DNA of 64,000 nucleotides. It comes from Lysobacteraceae bacterium. Its GTDB lineage: Bacteria > Pseudomonadota > Gammaproteobacteria > Xanthomonadales > Rhodanobacteraceae. Below the pieces are notes generated by a model. It saw only the letters and a list, made by a program, of their open reading frames with translations, ran no database searches and was not told where the DNA came from. Below, in pieces: positions 55,771-64,000 of this stretch. The stretch covers positions 97,999-161,998 of the forward strand of contig JAJFUF010000031.1 of NCBI GenBank assembly GCA_021372495.1. Direction: 5' to 3'. The position numbers and the translations under genes were made by a program. Every line of letters starts with the position of its first letter. The stretch's first letter is position 1.

Positions 55771-57276
55771 TCAACCGCCCTGCTCGAGCCGCTCGATCAG
55801 CGGCGCACGCGCCGTCATGATCAATTGGCCGGCACGTTCCTCGTCCATGCCCTCGATATCGATCAAGTCGTCGACGGCGAGGTCGGCGAGATCGTCCACC
55901 GTGGTCACGCCGCGCTCGGCCAGCACGTAGGCCGTAGCCTCGTCCATGCCTTCCAGCGCCAGCAGGCCCTCGCTGGGCTTGTTCTCGTCGATCCCCTCCT
56001 CCACCGCCAGTGCCTCGGTCAGCAGCGCGTCGCGGGCACGCGCGCGCAGCTCCTCGACGATGTCCTCGTCGAAGCCCTCCACCGCGAGCAGCTCGGCGCT
56101 GGGCACGTAGGCGATTTCCTCGACCGTGGAGAAGCCTTCCTGGACGAGGATGTTGGCGATTTCCTGGTCGACCTCGAGGCGGTCCATGAACAGCTGGCGC
56201 GCGGCCTCCTGCTCGGCCTCGCTCTTCGCCTGCACCTGGTCCTGGGTCATCACGTTGAGCTGCCAGCCGGTCAGCTTGCTGGCCAGGCGCACGTTCTGGC
56301 CGCCGCGGCCGATCGCCTGCGACAGCTTGTCCTCGGCGACCGCGATGTCCATCGAGTGCTTTTCCTCGTCCATGATGATGGACTGCACCTCCGCCGGCGC
56401 CATCGCGTTGATCACGAACTGCGCCGGGTTGTCGTTCCACAGCACGATGTCGATGCGCTCGCCGTTGAGCTCGTTCGACACCGCCTGCACGCGCGAACCG
56501 CGCATGCCGATGCAGGCGCCGATCGGATCGGTGCGCGCATCGTGCGCCAGCACCGCGATCTTGGCGCGGTCGCCCGGATCGCGCGCGCAGGCCTTGATCT
56601 CGACCAGGCCCTGGCCGACCTCCGGCACCTCGAGCTTGAACAGCTCGATCATGAATTCCGGCGCGGTGCGCGAGACGAACAGCTGTGGGCCGCGCACTTC
56701 CGAGCGCACGTCGTAGAGATAGCCGCGCAGGCGGTCGCCGACGCGCACGGCCTCGCGCGGGATCGCGCGGTCGCGCGGCACGAACGCCTCGGCATTGCTG
56801 CCCAGGTCGAGGTAGACGTTGCCGCGCTCGACGCGCTTGACGATGCCGGTGACCAGCTCGCCGATGCGGTCCTTGAAGGCATCGACCACCAGCGCGCGTT
56901 CGGCCTCGCGCACGCGCTGCACGATCACCTGCTTGGCGGCCTGGGCGGCGATGCGGCCGAACTCGGCGTTCTCGACCTGCTGCTCGACGTACTCGCCGAC
57001 CTGCGCGTCGGCGCGCTCGTCGACCGCGTCCATCAGGCGGATCTGGCGGTCCGGCGACTCCATCTCGACATCGTCGGCCACCACCTCCCAGCGGCGGAAG
57101 GTTTCGTAGTCGCCGCTGTCGCGATCGATCGAGACGCGGATCGTCACGTCCTGGTCCGGGTAGCGCTTCTTCGCCGCGGAAGCGAGCGCCGCCTCCATCG
57201 CCTCGAAGATCACCGTGCGCGGCACGCCCTTCTCGTTCGCCACCGCGTCCACGACCAGCAGAAGTTCTTTGCTCAT
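55771..57276 (-). CDS. nusA: Transcription termination/antitermination factor NusA
   Basis: 501 aa. N-terminal RNAP-binding domain (1-125), S1 (about 135-200, IGELVTGIVKRVERGNVYLDLG), two KH domains (GACIGMRGSRVQAVSNELNGERIDIV and AIGRGGQNVRLASKLTGW) and two C-terminal acidic repeats (about 365-495), as in E. coli. Modulates pausing, Rho and intrinsic termination. Start at 57276. Confidence 0.97.
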   Translation of the reverse strand: MSKELLLVVDAVANEKGVPRTVIFEAMEAALASAAKKRYPDQDVTIRVSIDRDSGDYETFRRWEVVADDVEMESPDRQIRLMDAVDERADAQVGEYVEQQVENAEFGRIAAQAAKQVIVQRVREAERALVVDAFKDRIGELVTGIVKRVERGNVYLDLGSNAEAFVPRDRAIPREAVRVGDRLRGYLYDVRSEVRGPQLFVSRTAPEFMIELFKLEVPEVGQGLVEIKACARDPGDRAKIAVLAHDARTDPIGACIGMRGSRVQAVSNELNGERIDIVLWNDNPAQFVINAMAPAEVQSIIMDEEKHSMDIAVAEDKLSQAIGRGGQNVRLASKLTGWQLNVMTQDQVQAKSEAEQEAARQLFMDRLEVDQEIANILVQEGFSTVEEIAYVPSAELLAVEGFDEDIVEELRARARDALLTEALAVEEGIDENKPSEGLLALEGMDEATAYVLAERGVTTVDDLADLAVDDLIDIEGMDEERAGQLIMTARAPLIERLEQGG

Positions 57277-57320
57277 GACCTGATGCTCCTCCCGGCGCGA
57301 TCCCGCCCCGGGTCGTCGAT

Positions 57321-57848
57321 TCACTGCTTCGTCTTGCCCTTGCCGGGCTTCGTCTTGCCCTTGCCCGGCTTCGGCGCGGGCAGATAGCCCAACGCCTCCC
57401 AGTCCGGCACCAGGCGCGCACTTTCGATGTCGGCGTACTCCAGCTCGCTGCGCGTGCCGTCGTGTTCGACGGCGATGCGGCTGCCCACGACCTCGGCGAT
57501 CCTGCCGCGCAGGCGGCGGCGCCCGGCCAGCGGCAGCTTCAGCGTGATGCGCGCCTCCGCGCCGACGTGCCGCGCGAACTGCGCGGCGCTGAACAGCGGG
57601 CGGTCCACGCCGGGCGAGGACACCTCGAGCACGTAGCGACCCGGAATCGGGTCCTCGACGTCCAGCAGCGCGGAGATCTCGCGGCTGGCCGCCTCGCAGT
57701 CGTCCAGCGTCACCGCGCGGTCGGCGGCGTCGATGTACACGCGCAGCAGGCTCTCCCCGCGACCGGGGTTCCATTCCACCCCCAGGCATTCCAGGCCGAG
57801 GTCGGCCAGCGCCGGGGCGAGTCGTTCTGCGAGCGTGTGCGTGTCCAA
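57321..57848 (-). CDS. rimP: Ribosome maturation factor RimP
   Basis: 175 aa from a TTG start at 57848 ([25 protein letters not shown]). 30S assembly factor; contains [35 protein letters not shown] and [13 protein letters not shown], the family signature. An upstream in-frame ATG at 57893 lies within a terminator stem, so the TTG is preferred. The C-terminus carries two PGKGKTK repeats. Followed by nusA at 44 bp. Confidence 0.92.
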   Translation of the reverse strand: MDTHTLAERLAPALADLGLECLGVEWNPGRGESLLRVYIDAADRAVTLDDCEAASREISALLDVEDPIPGRYVLEVSSPGVDRPLFSAAQFARHVGAEARITLKLPLAGRRRLRGRIAEVVGSRIAVEHDGTRSELEYADIESARLVPDWEALGYLPAPKPGKGKTKPGKGKTKQ

Positions 57849-57873
57849 GCCGATACGGTACCTGCAAACAAAA

Positions 57874-57894
57874 AATGGGCGCTGCTGGCCCATT
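57874..57894 (-). terminator. Second intrinsic terminator between initiator tRNA and rimP
   Basis: Minus strand: AATGGGC-N7-GCCCATT followed by TTTTGTTTG; ends about 25 bp before the rimP TTG. Confidence 0.75.
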
Positions 57895-57957
57895 CCATCG
57901 TCGCCGTTGTGTCGCGTCCCGACGCCGGCGCCAACCCGCATCCCTGCGGCCAACAAA

Positions 57958-57978
57958 AAAGCCTCACGAGGAGGCTTT
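57958..57978 (-). terminator. First intrinsic terminator after initiator tRNA
   Basis: Minus strand: AAAGCCTC-CTCGT-GAGGCTTT then TTTTGTTG; 16 bp past the tRNA 3' end. Confidence 0.85.
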
Positions 57979-57994
57979 CTTGTCAGAAAGGATC

Positions 57995-58071
57995 TGGTAG
58001 CGGGGGCAGGATTCGAACCTGCGACCTTCGGGTTATGAGCCCGACGAGCTGCCAGACTGCTCCACCCCGCA
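57995..58071 (-). tRNA. metY: Initiator tRNA-fMet (CAT)
   Basis: 77 nt including encoded CCA. Anticodon CAT sits on the three consecutive G-C pairs (GGGCTCATAACCC) that mark initiators, and the 1-72 position is unpaired (U1 and U72; E. coli has C1-A72). D arm GGAGCAGTCTGGCAGCTC and T arm GCAGGTTCGAATCCTGC fold normally. Located upstream of rimP-nusA-infB as in E. coli. Confidence 0.95.
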
Positions 58072-58084
58072 ACAGAGTCCGTGA

Positions 58085-58113
58085 AATATACCGATCTGGC
58101 CGGCTTTATGCAA
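58085..58113 (-). promoter_or_regulatory. Promoter of the initiator tRNA
   Basis: Minus strand: TTGCAT (58113 to 58108), 17 bp, TATATT (58090 to 58085); start near 58078, 7 nt before the mature 5' end. Confidence 0.75.
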
Positions 58114-58119
58114 GCCTCG

Positions 58120-59556
58120 TCAGGCCGCGAAGGCGCGCTGGCACCACGCCAGCAGCGGCCCCCACCACAGTCCCAGCGCCAGCAGCGCCAGCGCATTGGC
58201 GGACAGCACCAGGCGCAGCGACGGATCGACCTGCGCGCTCAGCGGCTCGCCTTCGGGCTTGTCGAAGTACATCACCTTGACCACGTGCAGGTAGTAGTAC
58301 AGGCCGACGATGGCAGCCACGATCGCCACGATCGCCAGCCACAGCATGCCGGCGTCGATCGCCGCCTTCAGCACCAGCACCTTGGCGAAGAAGCCGAACA
58401 GCGGCGGCACGCCGGCCAGCGAGAACATCGCCAGCGCCATCAGTCCGGCGAACCAGGGCGAGCGTTGGTTCAGGCCCTTGAGGTCGGCGATCTCCTCGGC
58501 CTCGAAGCCGGCGCGCGCCAGCGCCAGGATGATGCCGAACGAGGTGGTGGCCATCAGCGCGTAGCAGATCGCGTAGAACATCGCCGCCGCATAGCCCTCG
58601 GGCGTGCCGTTGGCCAGGCCGAGGAACAGGTAGCCCATGTGCGAGATGGTCGAGTACGCCAGCATGCGCTTCAGGTTCTTCTGCGCGATCGCGACGATGT
58701 TGCCGATCGCCAGCGACAGCACCGCCAGCACCGCCAGCATCTCCTGCCAGTGCACGACCAGCCCGCCCATGCCGGAATCGAGCAGGCGGTAGGCCATGCC
58801 GAACGCGGCCAGCTTGGGCGCCGAGCCGATGAACGTCGTCACTGCGGTGGGCGCGCCCTGGTAGACGTCCGGCAGCCACATGTGGAATGGCGCGGCGCCG
58901 AACTTGAAGCCGATGCCGACGATCAGGAACACCAGTCCGAACAGCAGCAGGGTCGGATGCGCGGAGGTTGCGGAAGCGGCGCGGATCGCACCGAGGTCGA
59001 GCGTGCCGGTGGCGCCATAGATCATCGACATGCCGTACAGCAGCATGCCCGAGGCCAGCGCGCCCAGCACGAAGTACTTGATCGCCGCCTCCGAGGACAG
59101 GCTCGAGTCGCGGTTCAGCGCGACCAGCGCGTAGGACGACAGCGTCAGCAGTTCGAGCCCGAGGTAGACCATCAGCAGGCTGCCGGCCGAGACCAGCAGC
59201 ATGATGCCGAGCGTGGCGAACAGGATCAGCGTGTAGAACTCGCCGATGTGCAGCTCGCGGTCGCGCATGTAGGGTCGCGACAGCACCAGCACGATGCCGC
59301 TGCAGAGCAGCGCGAATACCTTCAGCACCTCGGCGACGCCGTCGCGCACGAACATGCCGCCGAAGGCGGTCGCCGGGGTGGCCGGCTGCCCGCTGACCAC
59401 CAGCCAACCGGTCACCGCCAGCACCAGGATCGCCAGCCAGTGGGTGACCCAGCGCTGATCCTGCTTCAGGAACACGTCGATCAGCAGCAGCATGCACACC
59501 GCGCCGGTCAGGTACAGCTCCGGCAGCAGGGTCAGGATGTCGTTCAGGCTCAGCAT
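58120..59556 (-). CDS. nuoN: NADH-quinone oxidoreductase subunit N
   Basis: 478 aa antiporter-like membrane subunit of complex I with about 14 helices. Conserved proton-path Lys in [20 protein letters not shown] and [15 protein letters not shown]. Last gene of the nuo operon; the promoter of the initiator tRNA begins within 10 bp of its stop, and no terminator is seen between them. Confidence 0.96.
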   Translation of the reverse strand: MLSLNDILTLLPELYLTGAVCMLLLIDVFLKQDQRWVTHWLAILVLAVTGWLVVSGQPATPATAFGGMFVRDGVAEVLKVFALLCSGIVLVLSRPYMRDRELHIGEFYTLILFATLGIMLLVSAGSLLMVYLGLELLTLSSYALVALNRDSSLSSEAAIKYFVLGALASGMLLYGMSMIYGATGTLDLGAIRAASATSAHPTLLLFGLVFLIVGIGFKFGAAPFHMWLPDVYQGAPTAVTTFIGSAPKLAAFGMAYRLLDSGMGGLVVHWQEMLAVLAVLSLAIGNIVAIAQKNLKRMLAYSTISHMGYLFLGLANGTPEGYAAAMFYAICYALMATTSFGIILALARAGFEAEEIADLKGLNQRSPWFAGLMALAMFSLAGVPPLFGFFAKVLVLKAAIDAGMLWLAIVAIVAAIVGLYYYLHVVKVMYFDKPEGEPLSAQVDPSLRLVLSANALALLALGLWWGPLLAWCQRAFAA

Positions 59557-59565
59557 GCGCGTTCC

Positions 59566-61077
59566 TCAGACCTTGGTCAGCACCAGCTTCTCGACCAGCT
59601 GCCCGATGGACGCGTCCATCAGGTGGGTCAGCGGCCACGGCCACACGCCCAGCACCAGCACACCGAGCGCGAACGCGCCCAGCACGAAGGCCTCGCGCGC
59701 ATTGATGTCCTTCATCTCGGCGACGTGCGGGTTGGCCACCTCGCCCCAGACCACGCGCTTGACCAGCCACAGCGTGTAGCCCGCGCCGATGATCAGGGTG
59801 AACGCGGCGAACAGCGCGATCCACGGGCTCGCCGCGAAGCTGGCCAGGATCACCTTGAACTCGCCGACGAAGCCGGAAGTGCCGGGCAGGCCGCAGTTGG
59901 CCATCGCGAACAGCACCATGAACGCGGCGAACCACGGCATCACGTTCACCAGTCCGCCGTAGTCCTTGATCATGCGCGTGTGCAGGCGGTCGTACATCAC
60001 GCCGATGCAGGTGAACATCGCGCCGGAGACGAAGCCGTGCGAGATCATCTGCACCATCGCGCCCTGCATGCCGAGCCGCGCCATCTGCACGTCGTTGGCG
60101 TCGCGCACCAGCATGAACGCGATGAAGGTGCCGAGCGTGACGAAGCCCATGTGCGCGACCGACGAGTACGCGATCAGCTTCTTCATGTCCTCCTGCACCA
60201 GCGCGACGTAGCCGATGTAGACGATCGCGATCAGCGACAGCGCGATCACCACCCAGGCGTAGGCGTGCGAGGCGTCCGGCACGATCGGCAGCGAGAAGCG
60301 CAGGAAGCCGTACCCGCCGACCTTCAGCATCACCGCGGCCAGCACCACCGAGCCGCCGGTCGGCGCCTCGACGTGGGCGTCCGGAAGCCAGGTGTGCACC
60401 GGCACCATCGGCACCTTGATCGCGAACGCGATCAGGAAGGCGAAGAACAGCCAGGTCTGCTCGCGCATGCCCAACGGCAGCGCCGCCAGCGTGGCCAGGT
60501 CGAAGGTGCCGGCCTTGAAGTACAGGTAGATCAGGCCGATCAGCATGAAGATCGAGCCGAGGAAGGTGTAGATGAAGAACTTGAGGGTGGCGTACACGCG
60601 CCGCGGGCCGCCCCACACGCCGATGATGATGAACATCGGGATCAGCATGCCCTCGAAGAACACATAGAACAGCAGCGCGTCCATCGCGCAGAACACGCCG
60701 ATCATCAGGCCTTCCAGCACCAGCATCGCGGCCATGTACTGGTGCACCTTGTCCTGGATCACCTCCCACGCGCCGACGATCACCAGGATCGTGGTGAAGG
60801 TGGTCAGCAGGATCAGCGCCAGCGAGATGCCGTCGGCGCCGAGGTGGTAGTTCACCCGCAGCGTCTCGATCCACGGATGGTTCTCGACCAGCTGCATCGC
60901 CGCGCTGGAGGCGTCGTACGCCGGCAGCGCGAGCAGGCTCAGCACGAAGGCCGCGACCGACACCAGCAGCGCCAGCCAGCGCGCGGCGTTCGGCCTTCCC
61001 GCTCCGGCCAGCAGCACCGGCACGGCGCCGACGATGGGCACCCAGATCAGCAGGCTCAGCAAGGGCAGATTCGACAT
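59566..61077 (-). CDS. nuoM: NADH-quinone oxidoreductase subunit M
   Basis: 503 aa proton-pumping subunit. Contains IKVPMVPVHTWLPDAHVEAPTGGSVVLAAVMLKVGGYG in pieces and MKKLIAYSSVAHMGFV, with the conserved Lys and Glu of the channel (helix 5 Glu in VFCAMDALLFYVFFEGMLIPM). 9 bp before nuoN. Confidence 0.97.
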   Translation of the reverse strand: MSNLPLLSLLIWVPIVGAVPVLLAGAGRPNAARWLALLVSVAAFVLSLLALPAYDASSAAMQLVENHPWIETLRVNYHLGADGISLALILLTTFTTILVIVGAWEVIQDKVHQYMAAMLVLEGLMIGVFCAMDALLFYVFFEGMLIPMFIIIGVWGGPRRVYATLKFFIYTFLGSIFMLIGLIYLYFKAGTFDLATLAALPLGMREQTWLFFAFLIAFAIKVPMVPVHTWLPDAHVEAPTGGSVVLAAVMLKVGGYGFLRFSLPIVPDASHAYAWVVIALSLIAIVYIGYVALVQEDMKKLIAYSSVAHMGFVTLGTFIAFMLVRDANDVQMARLGMQGAMVQMISHGFVSGAMFTCIGVMYDRLHTRMIKDYGGLVNVMPWFAAFMVLFAMANCGLPGTSGFVGEFKVILASFAASPWIALFAAFTLIIGAGYTLWLVKRVVWGEVANPHVAEMKDINAREAFVLGAFALGVLVLGVWPWPLTHLMDASIGQLVEKLVLTKV

Positions 61078-61102
61078 CGTTGTTGGCTCGCTTCCCTGGG
61101 AC

Positions 61103-63124
61103 TCAGACGTGGCCGAACAGCCAGAACCCGGCCAGCAGCAGGACCAGGCCGAAGATCATCGCGAAGGCGTAGTGGTAGAGGAACCCGGACTGCAGGCCGC
61201 GCAACGCCGCCGCGGTGCGCACGACCAGCGCGGCGCTGCCGTCGATGGCGCCGTCGATCACCGCCGCGTCGCCGCCGCGCCAGAACGCCCGGCCCAGCCG
61301 CACGCCGCCCTTGGCGAACAGCGCGTAGTAGATCTCGTCGATCCAGTACTTGTGCGCGAGCAGTTCGTACAGCGGCTTCAGCGCGCGCTTGACGCGATCG
61401 GCGACGGCCGGGTTGAACAGGTACACGTAGGTCGCCGTGGCGAAGCCGGCGAATGCGATCCAGAACGGCCACTGGGTGAAGCCGTGCAGCACCATCGCCA
61501 GCGGGCCGTGGAATTCGGCGCCCAGCTCGCCCAGCACGTCGTTGGCCTCGCCGACCACGATCGAGCGGCCGAAGTAGTCGCCGAACAGCATCGGCCCGAT
61601 CGTCGGCCAGCCGATCAGCAGCGACGGGATCGCCAGCATCACCAGCGGCAGCGTCACCACCCACGGCGACTCGTGCGGCGGATGCGCCAGTTCGCCGGGC
61701 TTGTGGTGGTGGTCGTCGTGGTGCGCATCGTGGCCGTGGCCGGCCTTGACGGTGAAGCGCTCCTTGCCGTGGAAGGTCAGGTACAGCAGGCGGAAGCTGT
61801 ACAGCGCGGTGACGAACACGCCCGCCAGCACGCAGAAGTACGCGTAGCCGGAGCCCCAGCGGTGCGACGCGCCCACCGCCTCGATGATCGCGTCCTTGGA
61901 GAAGAAGCCGGCGAAGCCCGGCATGCCGGCCAGCGCCAGCGAGCCGATCCACATGGTGATGTAGGTGACCGGCATGTACTTGCGCAGGCCGCCCATGTAG
62001 CGCATGTCCTGCTCGTGGTGCATGGCGATGATCACCGAGCCGGCACCGAGGAACAGCAGCGCCTTGAAGAAGGCGTGGGTCATCAGGTGGAACACCGCGC
62101 CCGAATAGGCGGACACGCCCAGCGCCACGGTCATGTAGCCGAGCTGCGACAGCGTCGAGTACGCCACCACGCGCTTGATGTCGTTCTGCACGATGCCGAT
62201 CAGGCCGGTGAACAGCGCCGTGGTGGCGCCGATCACCAGCACCACGCTGAGCGCGGTCTCGCTGAGCTCGTACAGCGGCGACATGCGCGCGACCATGAAG
62301 ATGCCGGCGGTGACCATGGTCGCGGCGTGGATCAGCGCGGAGATCGGCGTCGGGCCTTCCATCGAGTCGGGCAGCCACACGTGCAGAGGCACCTGCGCCG
62401 ACTTGCCCATCGCGCCGATGAACAGCAGGATGCCGATCACCGTCGCCGCGTGCCAGGGATGCCCGGCGATTACCTCGAGCGAGAGGTCCTCGAGCTTGCC
62501 GGCCTGCTGGAACACCTGCGCGTAGTCGAGCGTGCCGAACCAGAACAGCACCGCGGCGATGCCGAGCAGGAAGCCGAAGTCGCCGACGCGGTTGACCATG
62601 AACGCCTTCAGGTTGGCGTAGATCGCGGTCGGGCGCTTGTACCAGAAGCCGATCAACAGGTACGACACCAGGCCGACCGCCTCCCAGCCGAAGAACAACT
62701 GCAGGAAGTTGTTGCTCATGACCAGCATGAGCATCGAGAAGGTGAACAGCGCGATGTAGCTGAAGAAGCGCTGGTAGCCGTCGTCGTCGGCCATGTAGCC
62801 GATCGTGTAGACGTGCACCATCAGCGAGACGAAGGTGACCACCACCATCATCATCGCGGTCAGGCGGTCGACCAGGAAGCCGACGCTGGCGCTGAGGCGG
62901 CCGACCTCGAACCAGGTGTAGACGTTGTGGTCGTAGGTCTGCGCCCCGCCCCACACCAGCTGGTACAGCACGTAGCAGGACAGCACGCACGACAGCGCCA
63001 CGCCGAGAATGGTGACGGTGTGCGCGCCGACGCGGCCGATCTGGCGCCCGAGCAGCCCGGCCAGCAGCGAGCCGGCCAGCGGCGCCAGCACGATGGCGAG
63101 CAGGATTCCTTGCGAAAGCGTCAT
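61103..63124 (-). CDS. nuoL: NADH-quinone oxidoreductase subunit L
   Basis: 673 aa, the most distal proton pump of complex I, with 14 core helices plus the long lateral helix and anchor at the C-terminus. AQVPLHVWLPDSMEGPTPISALIHAATMV in parts and IKRVVAYSTLSQLGYM are present. A His-rich loop (GHDAHHDDHHHKP, about residue 467-480) stands out. 25 bp before nuoM. Confidence 0.97.
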   Translation of the reverse strand: MTLSQGILLAIVLAPLAGSLLAGLLGRQIGRVGAHTVTILGVALSCVLSCYVLYQLVWGGAQTYDHNVYTWFEVGRLSASVGFLVDRLTAMMMVVVTFVSLMVHVYTIGYMADDDGYQRFFSYIALFTFSMLMLVMSNNFLQLFFGWEAVGLVSYLLIGFWYKRPTAIYANLKAFMVNRVGDFGFLLGIAAVLFWFGTLDYAQVFQQAGKLEDLSLEVIAGHPWHAATVIGILLFIGAMGKSAQVPLHVWLPDSMEGPTPISALIHAATMVTAGIFMVARMSPLYELSETALSVVLVIGATTALFTGLIGIVQNDIKRVVAYSTLSQLGYMTVALGVSAYSGAVFHLMTHAFFKALLFLGAGSVIIAMHHEQDMRYMGGLRKYMPVTYITMWIGSLALAGMPGFAGFFSKDAIIEAVGASHRWGSGYAYFCVLAGVFVTALYSFRLLYLTFHGKERFTVKAGHGHDAHHDDHHHKPGELAHPPHESPWVVTLPLVMLAIPSLLIGWPTIGPMLFGDYFGRSIVVGEANDVLGELGAEFHGPLAMVLHGFTQWPFWIAFAGFATATYVYLFNPAVADRVKRALKPLYELLAHKYWIDEIYYALFAKGGVRLGRAFWRGGDAAVIDGAIDGSAALVVRTAAALRGLQSGFLYHYAFAMIFGLVLLLAGFWLFGHV

Positions 63125-63137
63125 CGAGGCGCGCTCC

Positions 63138-63443
63138 TCAGCCTTTCATCGAGTCGATTTCGGCGACGTTGATCGTGCTGCGGTTGCGGAACAGCAGGGT
63201 CAGGATCGCCAGGCCGATGGCGGATTCGGCGGCCGCCACGGTGAGGATGAAGAACACGAACACCTGTCCCGACGCGTCGCCGAGGAAGCGCGAGAAGGCC
63301 ACGAAGTTCATGTTGACGGCGAGCAGCATCAGCTCGATCGCCATCAACAGCACGATCACGTTCTTGCGGTTGATGAAGACGCCGGCGACCGACAGGCAGA
63401 ACAGGATCGTGCCGAGCACGATGTAGTGCGAGAGCGTGATCAT
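63138..63443 (-). CDS. nuoK: NADH-quinone oxidoreductase subunit K
   Basis: 101 aa, three helices; conserved Glu residues in [12 protein letters not shown] and [12 protein letters not shown]. The ATG at 63443 overlaps the nuoJ stop (ATGA). Confidence 0.97.
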   Translation of the reverse strand: MITLSHYIVLGTILFCLSVAGVFINRKNVIVLLMAIELMLLAVNMNFVAFSRFLGDASGQVFVFFILTVAAAESAIGLAILTLLFRNRSTINVAEIDSMKG

Positions 63444-64000
63444 GGTGCCTGCTCCTGGCCGCGCTCTGCGGCCATCTTGACGAGGCGCACGCGGGTGCGC
63501 GGATCGACCGCCACCTGGCGCGCCGGATCCTGGTGGCGCACGCCGGTCCGGCGGCGCAGGGTCAGCGCCACCGCGGCGACGATGCCGACGGTCAGGATCA
63601 GCGCGGCGATCTCGAACGGCAGCAGGAAGCGCGTGAACAGCGCCTCGCCCAGCCAGGCGATGTTGGAGTCGCCGGCGGGGTTGGCCGGCGCCTGCGCCTG
63701 CGCCATCGCGCGCACGCCGATCAGCGCCAGCATCTCGACCAGCATCACCGCCGCCACCACGACGCCGACCGGCAGGTAGCGGATGAAGCCCTCGCGCAAC
63801 GGTTCGAGCTTGATGTCGAGCATCATCACGACGAACAGGAACAGCACCATCACGGCGCCGACGTAGACCAGCACGAGGACGATCGCGAGGAACTCGGCGG
63901 CGAGCAGGATCCACAGGCAGGCGGCCGAGAAGAATGCGAGCACGAGGAACAGCACGGCGTGAACGGGATTGCGGGCCGTGATGACGCGCGCCGCCGCGAG
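63440..64000 (-). CDS. nuoJ: NADH-quinone oxidoreductase subunit J, 5' end outside the window
   Basis: 187 codons visible; the frame is open through the right edge (peptide continues upstream as [21 protein letters not shown]), so an internal Met at 63955 is not the start. Membrane subunit with [26 protein letters not shown], the helix with the pi-bulge region of complex I. Overlaps nuoK by 4 bp. Confidence 0.95.
   Translation of the reverse strand, partial: LAAARVITARNPVHAVLFLVLAFFSAACLWILLAAEFLAIVLVLVYVGAVMVLFLFVVMMLDIKLEPLREGFIRYLPVGVVVAAVMLVEMLALIGVRAMAQAQAPANPAGDSNIAWLGEALFTRFLLPFEIAALILTVGIVAAVALTLRRRTGVRHQDPARQVAVDPRTRVRLVKMAAERGQEQAP

Noticed and set aside
51243..55820. Plus-strand open frame of about 1500 codons opposite rpsO to infB
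   Set aside because: Antisense shadow of five well-supported genes; composition is Arg/His/Ala-rich with no recognisable domain.
57849..57893. ATG start for RimP at 57893
   Set aside because: It lies within the stem of an intrinsic terminator and adds residues absent from the family; the TTG at 57848 begins exactly at the conserved N-terminus.
58081..61392. Plus-strand frame of about 1100 codons opposite nuoN and nuoM
   Set aside because: Antisense shadow rich in Arg/His/Gln; nuo genes on the other strand are certain.

Overview
The window is a dense, high-GC chromosomal segment from a gammaproteobacterium. Gene order (rpoE-rseA-mucD-lepA-lepB-DUF4845-rnc-era-recO; metY-rimP-nusA-infB-rbfA-truB-rpsO-pnp) and the proteins themselves (SlyX, DUF2058, DUF7931, RoxA/YcfD, a YtrA-type GntR/ABC operon, lone PilH) point to the order Xanthomonadales (Lysobacterales). 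A nitric oxide reductase plus a class III PHA synthase make Rhodanobacteraceae-like relatives more likely than Xanthomonas itself; that placement is inference. No insertion sequence, phage, CRISPR array or rRNA was seen. Nearly everything is core genome.

Layout. 1-180: start of a CPA2 antiporter. 405-3381: a three-gene nitric oxide reductase operon (small membrane protein, diheme NorC-like cytochrome, NorB), every junction an ATGA overlap, behind a candidate FNR/DNR-type class II promoter. 3791-12304: the sigma-E envelope stress cluster running into LepA, LepB, RNase III, Era and RecO. 12401-15478: a pseudo-receiver/PAS/GAF/GGDEF/EAL protein and a small conserved partner. 15590-20714: beta-oxidation protein, DUF2058, SlyX, UDP-glucose dehydrogenase, FKBP isomerase. 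21037-26217: the ABC-F protein YheS, then a GntR (YtrA-type)-controlled ABC transporter operon with a clear operator over its -10. 26416-32241: Ala/Pro-rich secreted protein, fumarase, PurB, ribosomal oxygenase RoxA, DUF7931. 32400-39913: 2-oxoglutarate dehydrogenase complex (sucA-sucB-lpd), a methyltransferase and acrylyl-CoA reductase. 40050-42513: PilH, CbpA, Hsp20 (sigma-32 promoter), peroxiredoxin. 42578-48915: GyrA, GtrA-like, MtnA, PhaC-PhaE. 49035-58071: the transcription/translation cluster pnp-rpsO-truB-rbfA-infB-nusA-rimP and initiator tRNA. 58120-64000: the distal part of the nuo operon (J to N).

How it fits together. The cell respires with complex I and a complete 2-oxoglutarate dehydrogenase complex, detoxifies or respires NO (nor operon, likely under low-oxygen or NO control), stores carbon as PHA, and has standard envelope and heat stress circuits whose promoters can be read directly. 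The most unusual items are the nor operon (extra cytochrome c domain on NorC, C-terminal membrane extension on NorB, uncharacterised small membrane protein), a leader ORF and hairpin before sucA, tandem terminators between the initiator tRNA and rimP, and the YtrA-type operon with an uncharacterised proline-rich exported protein.
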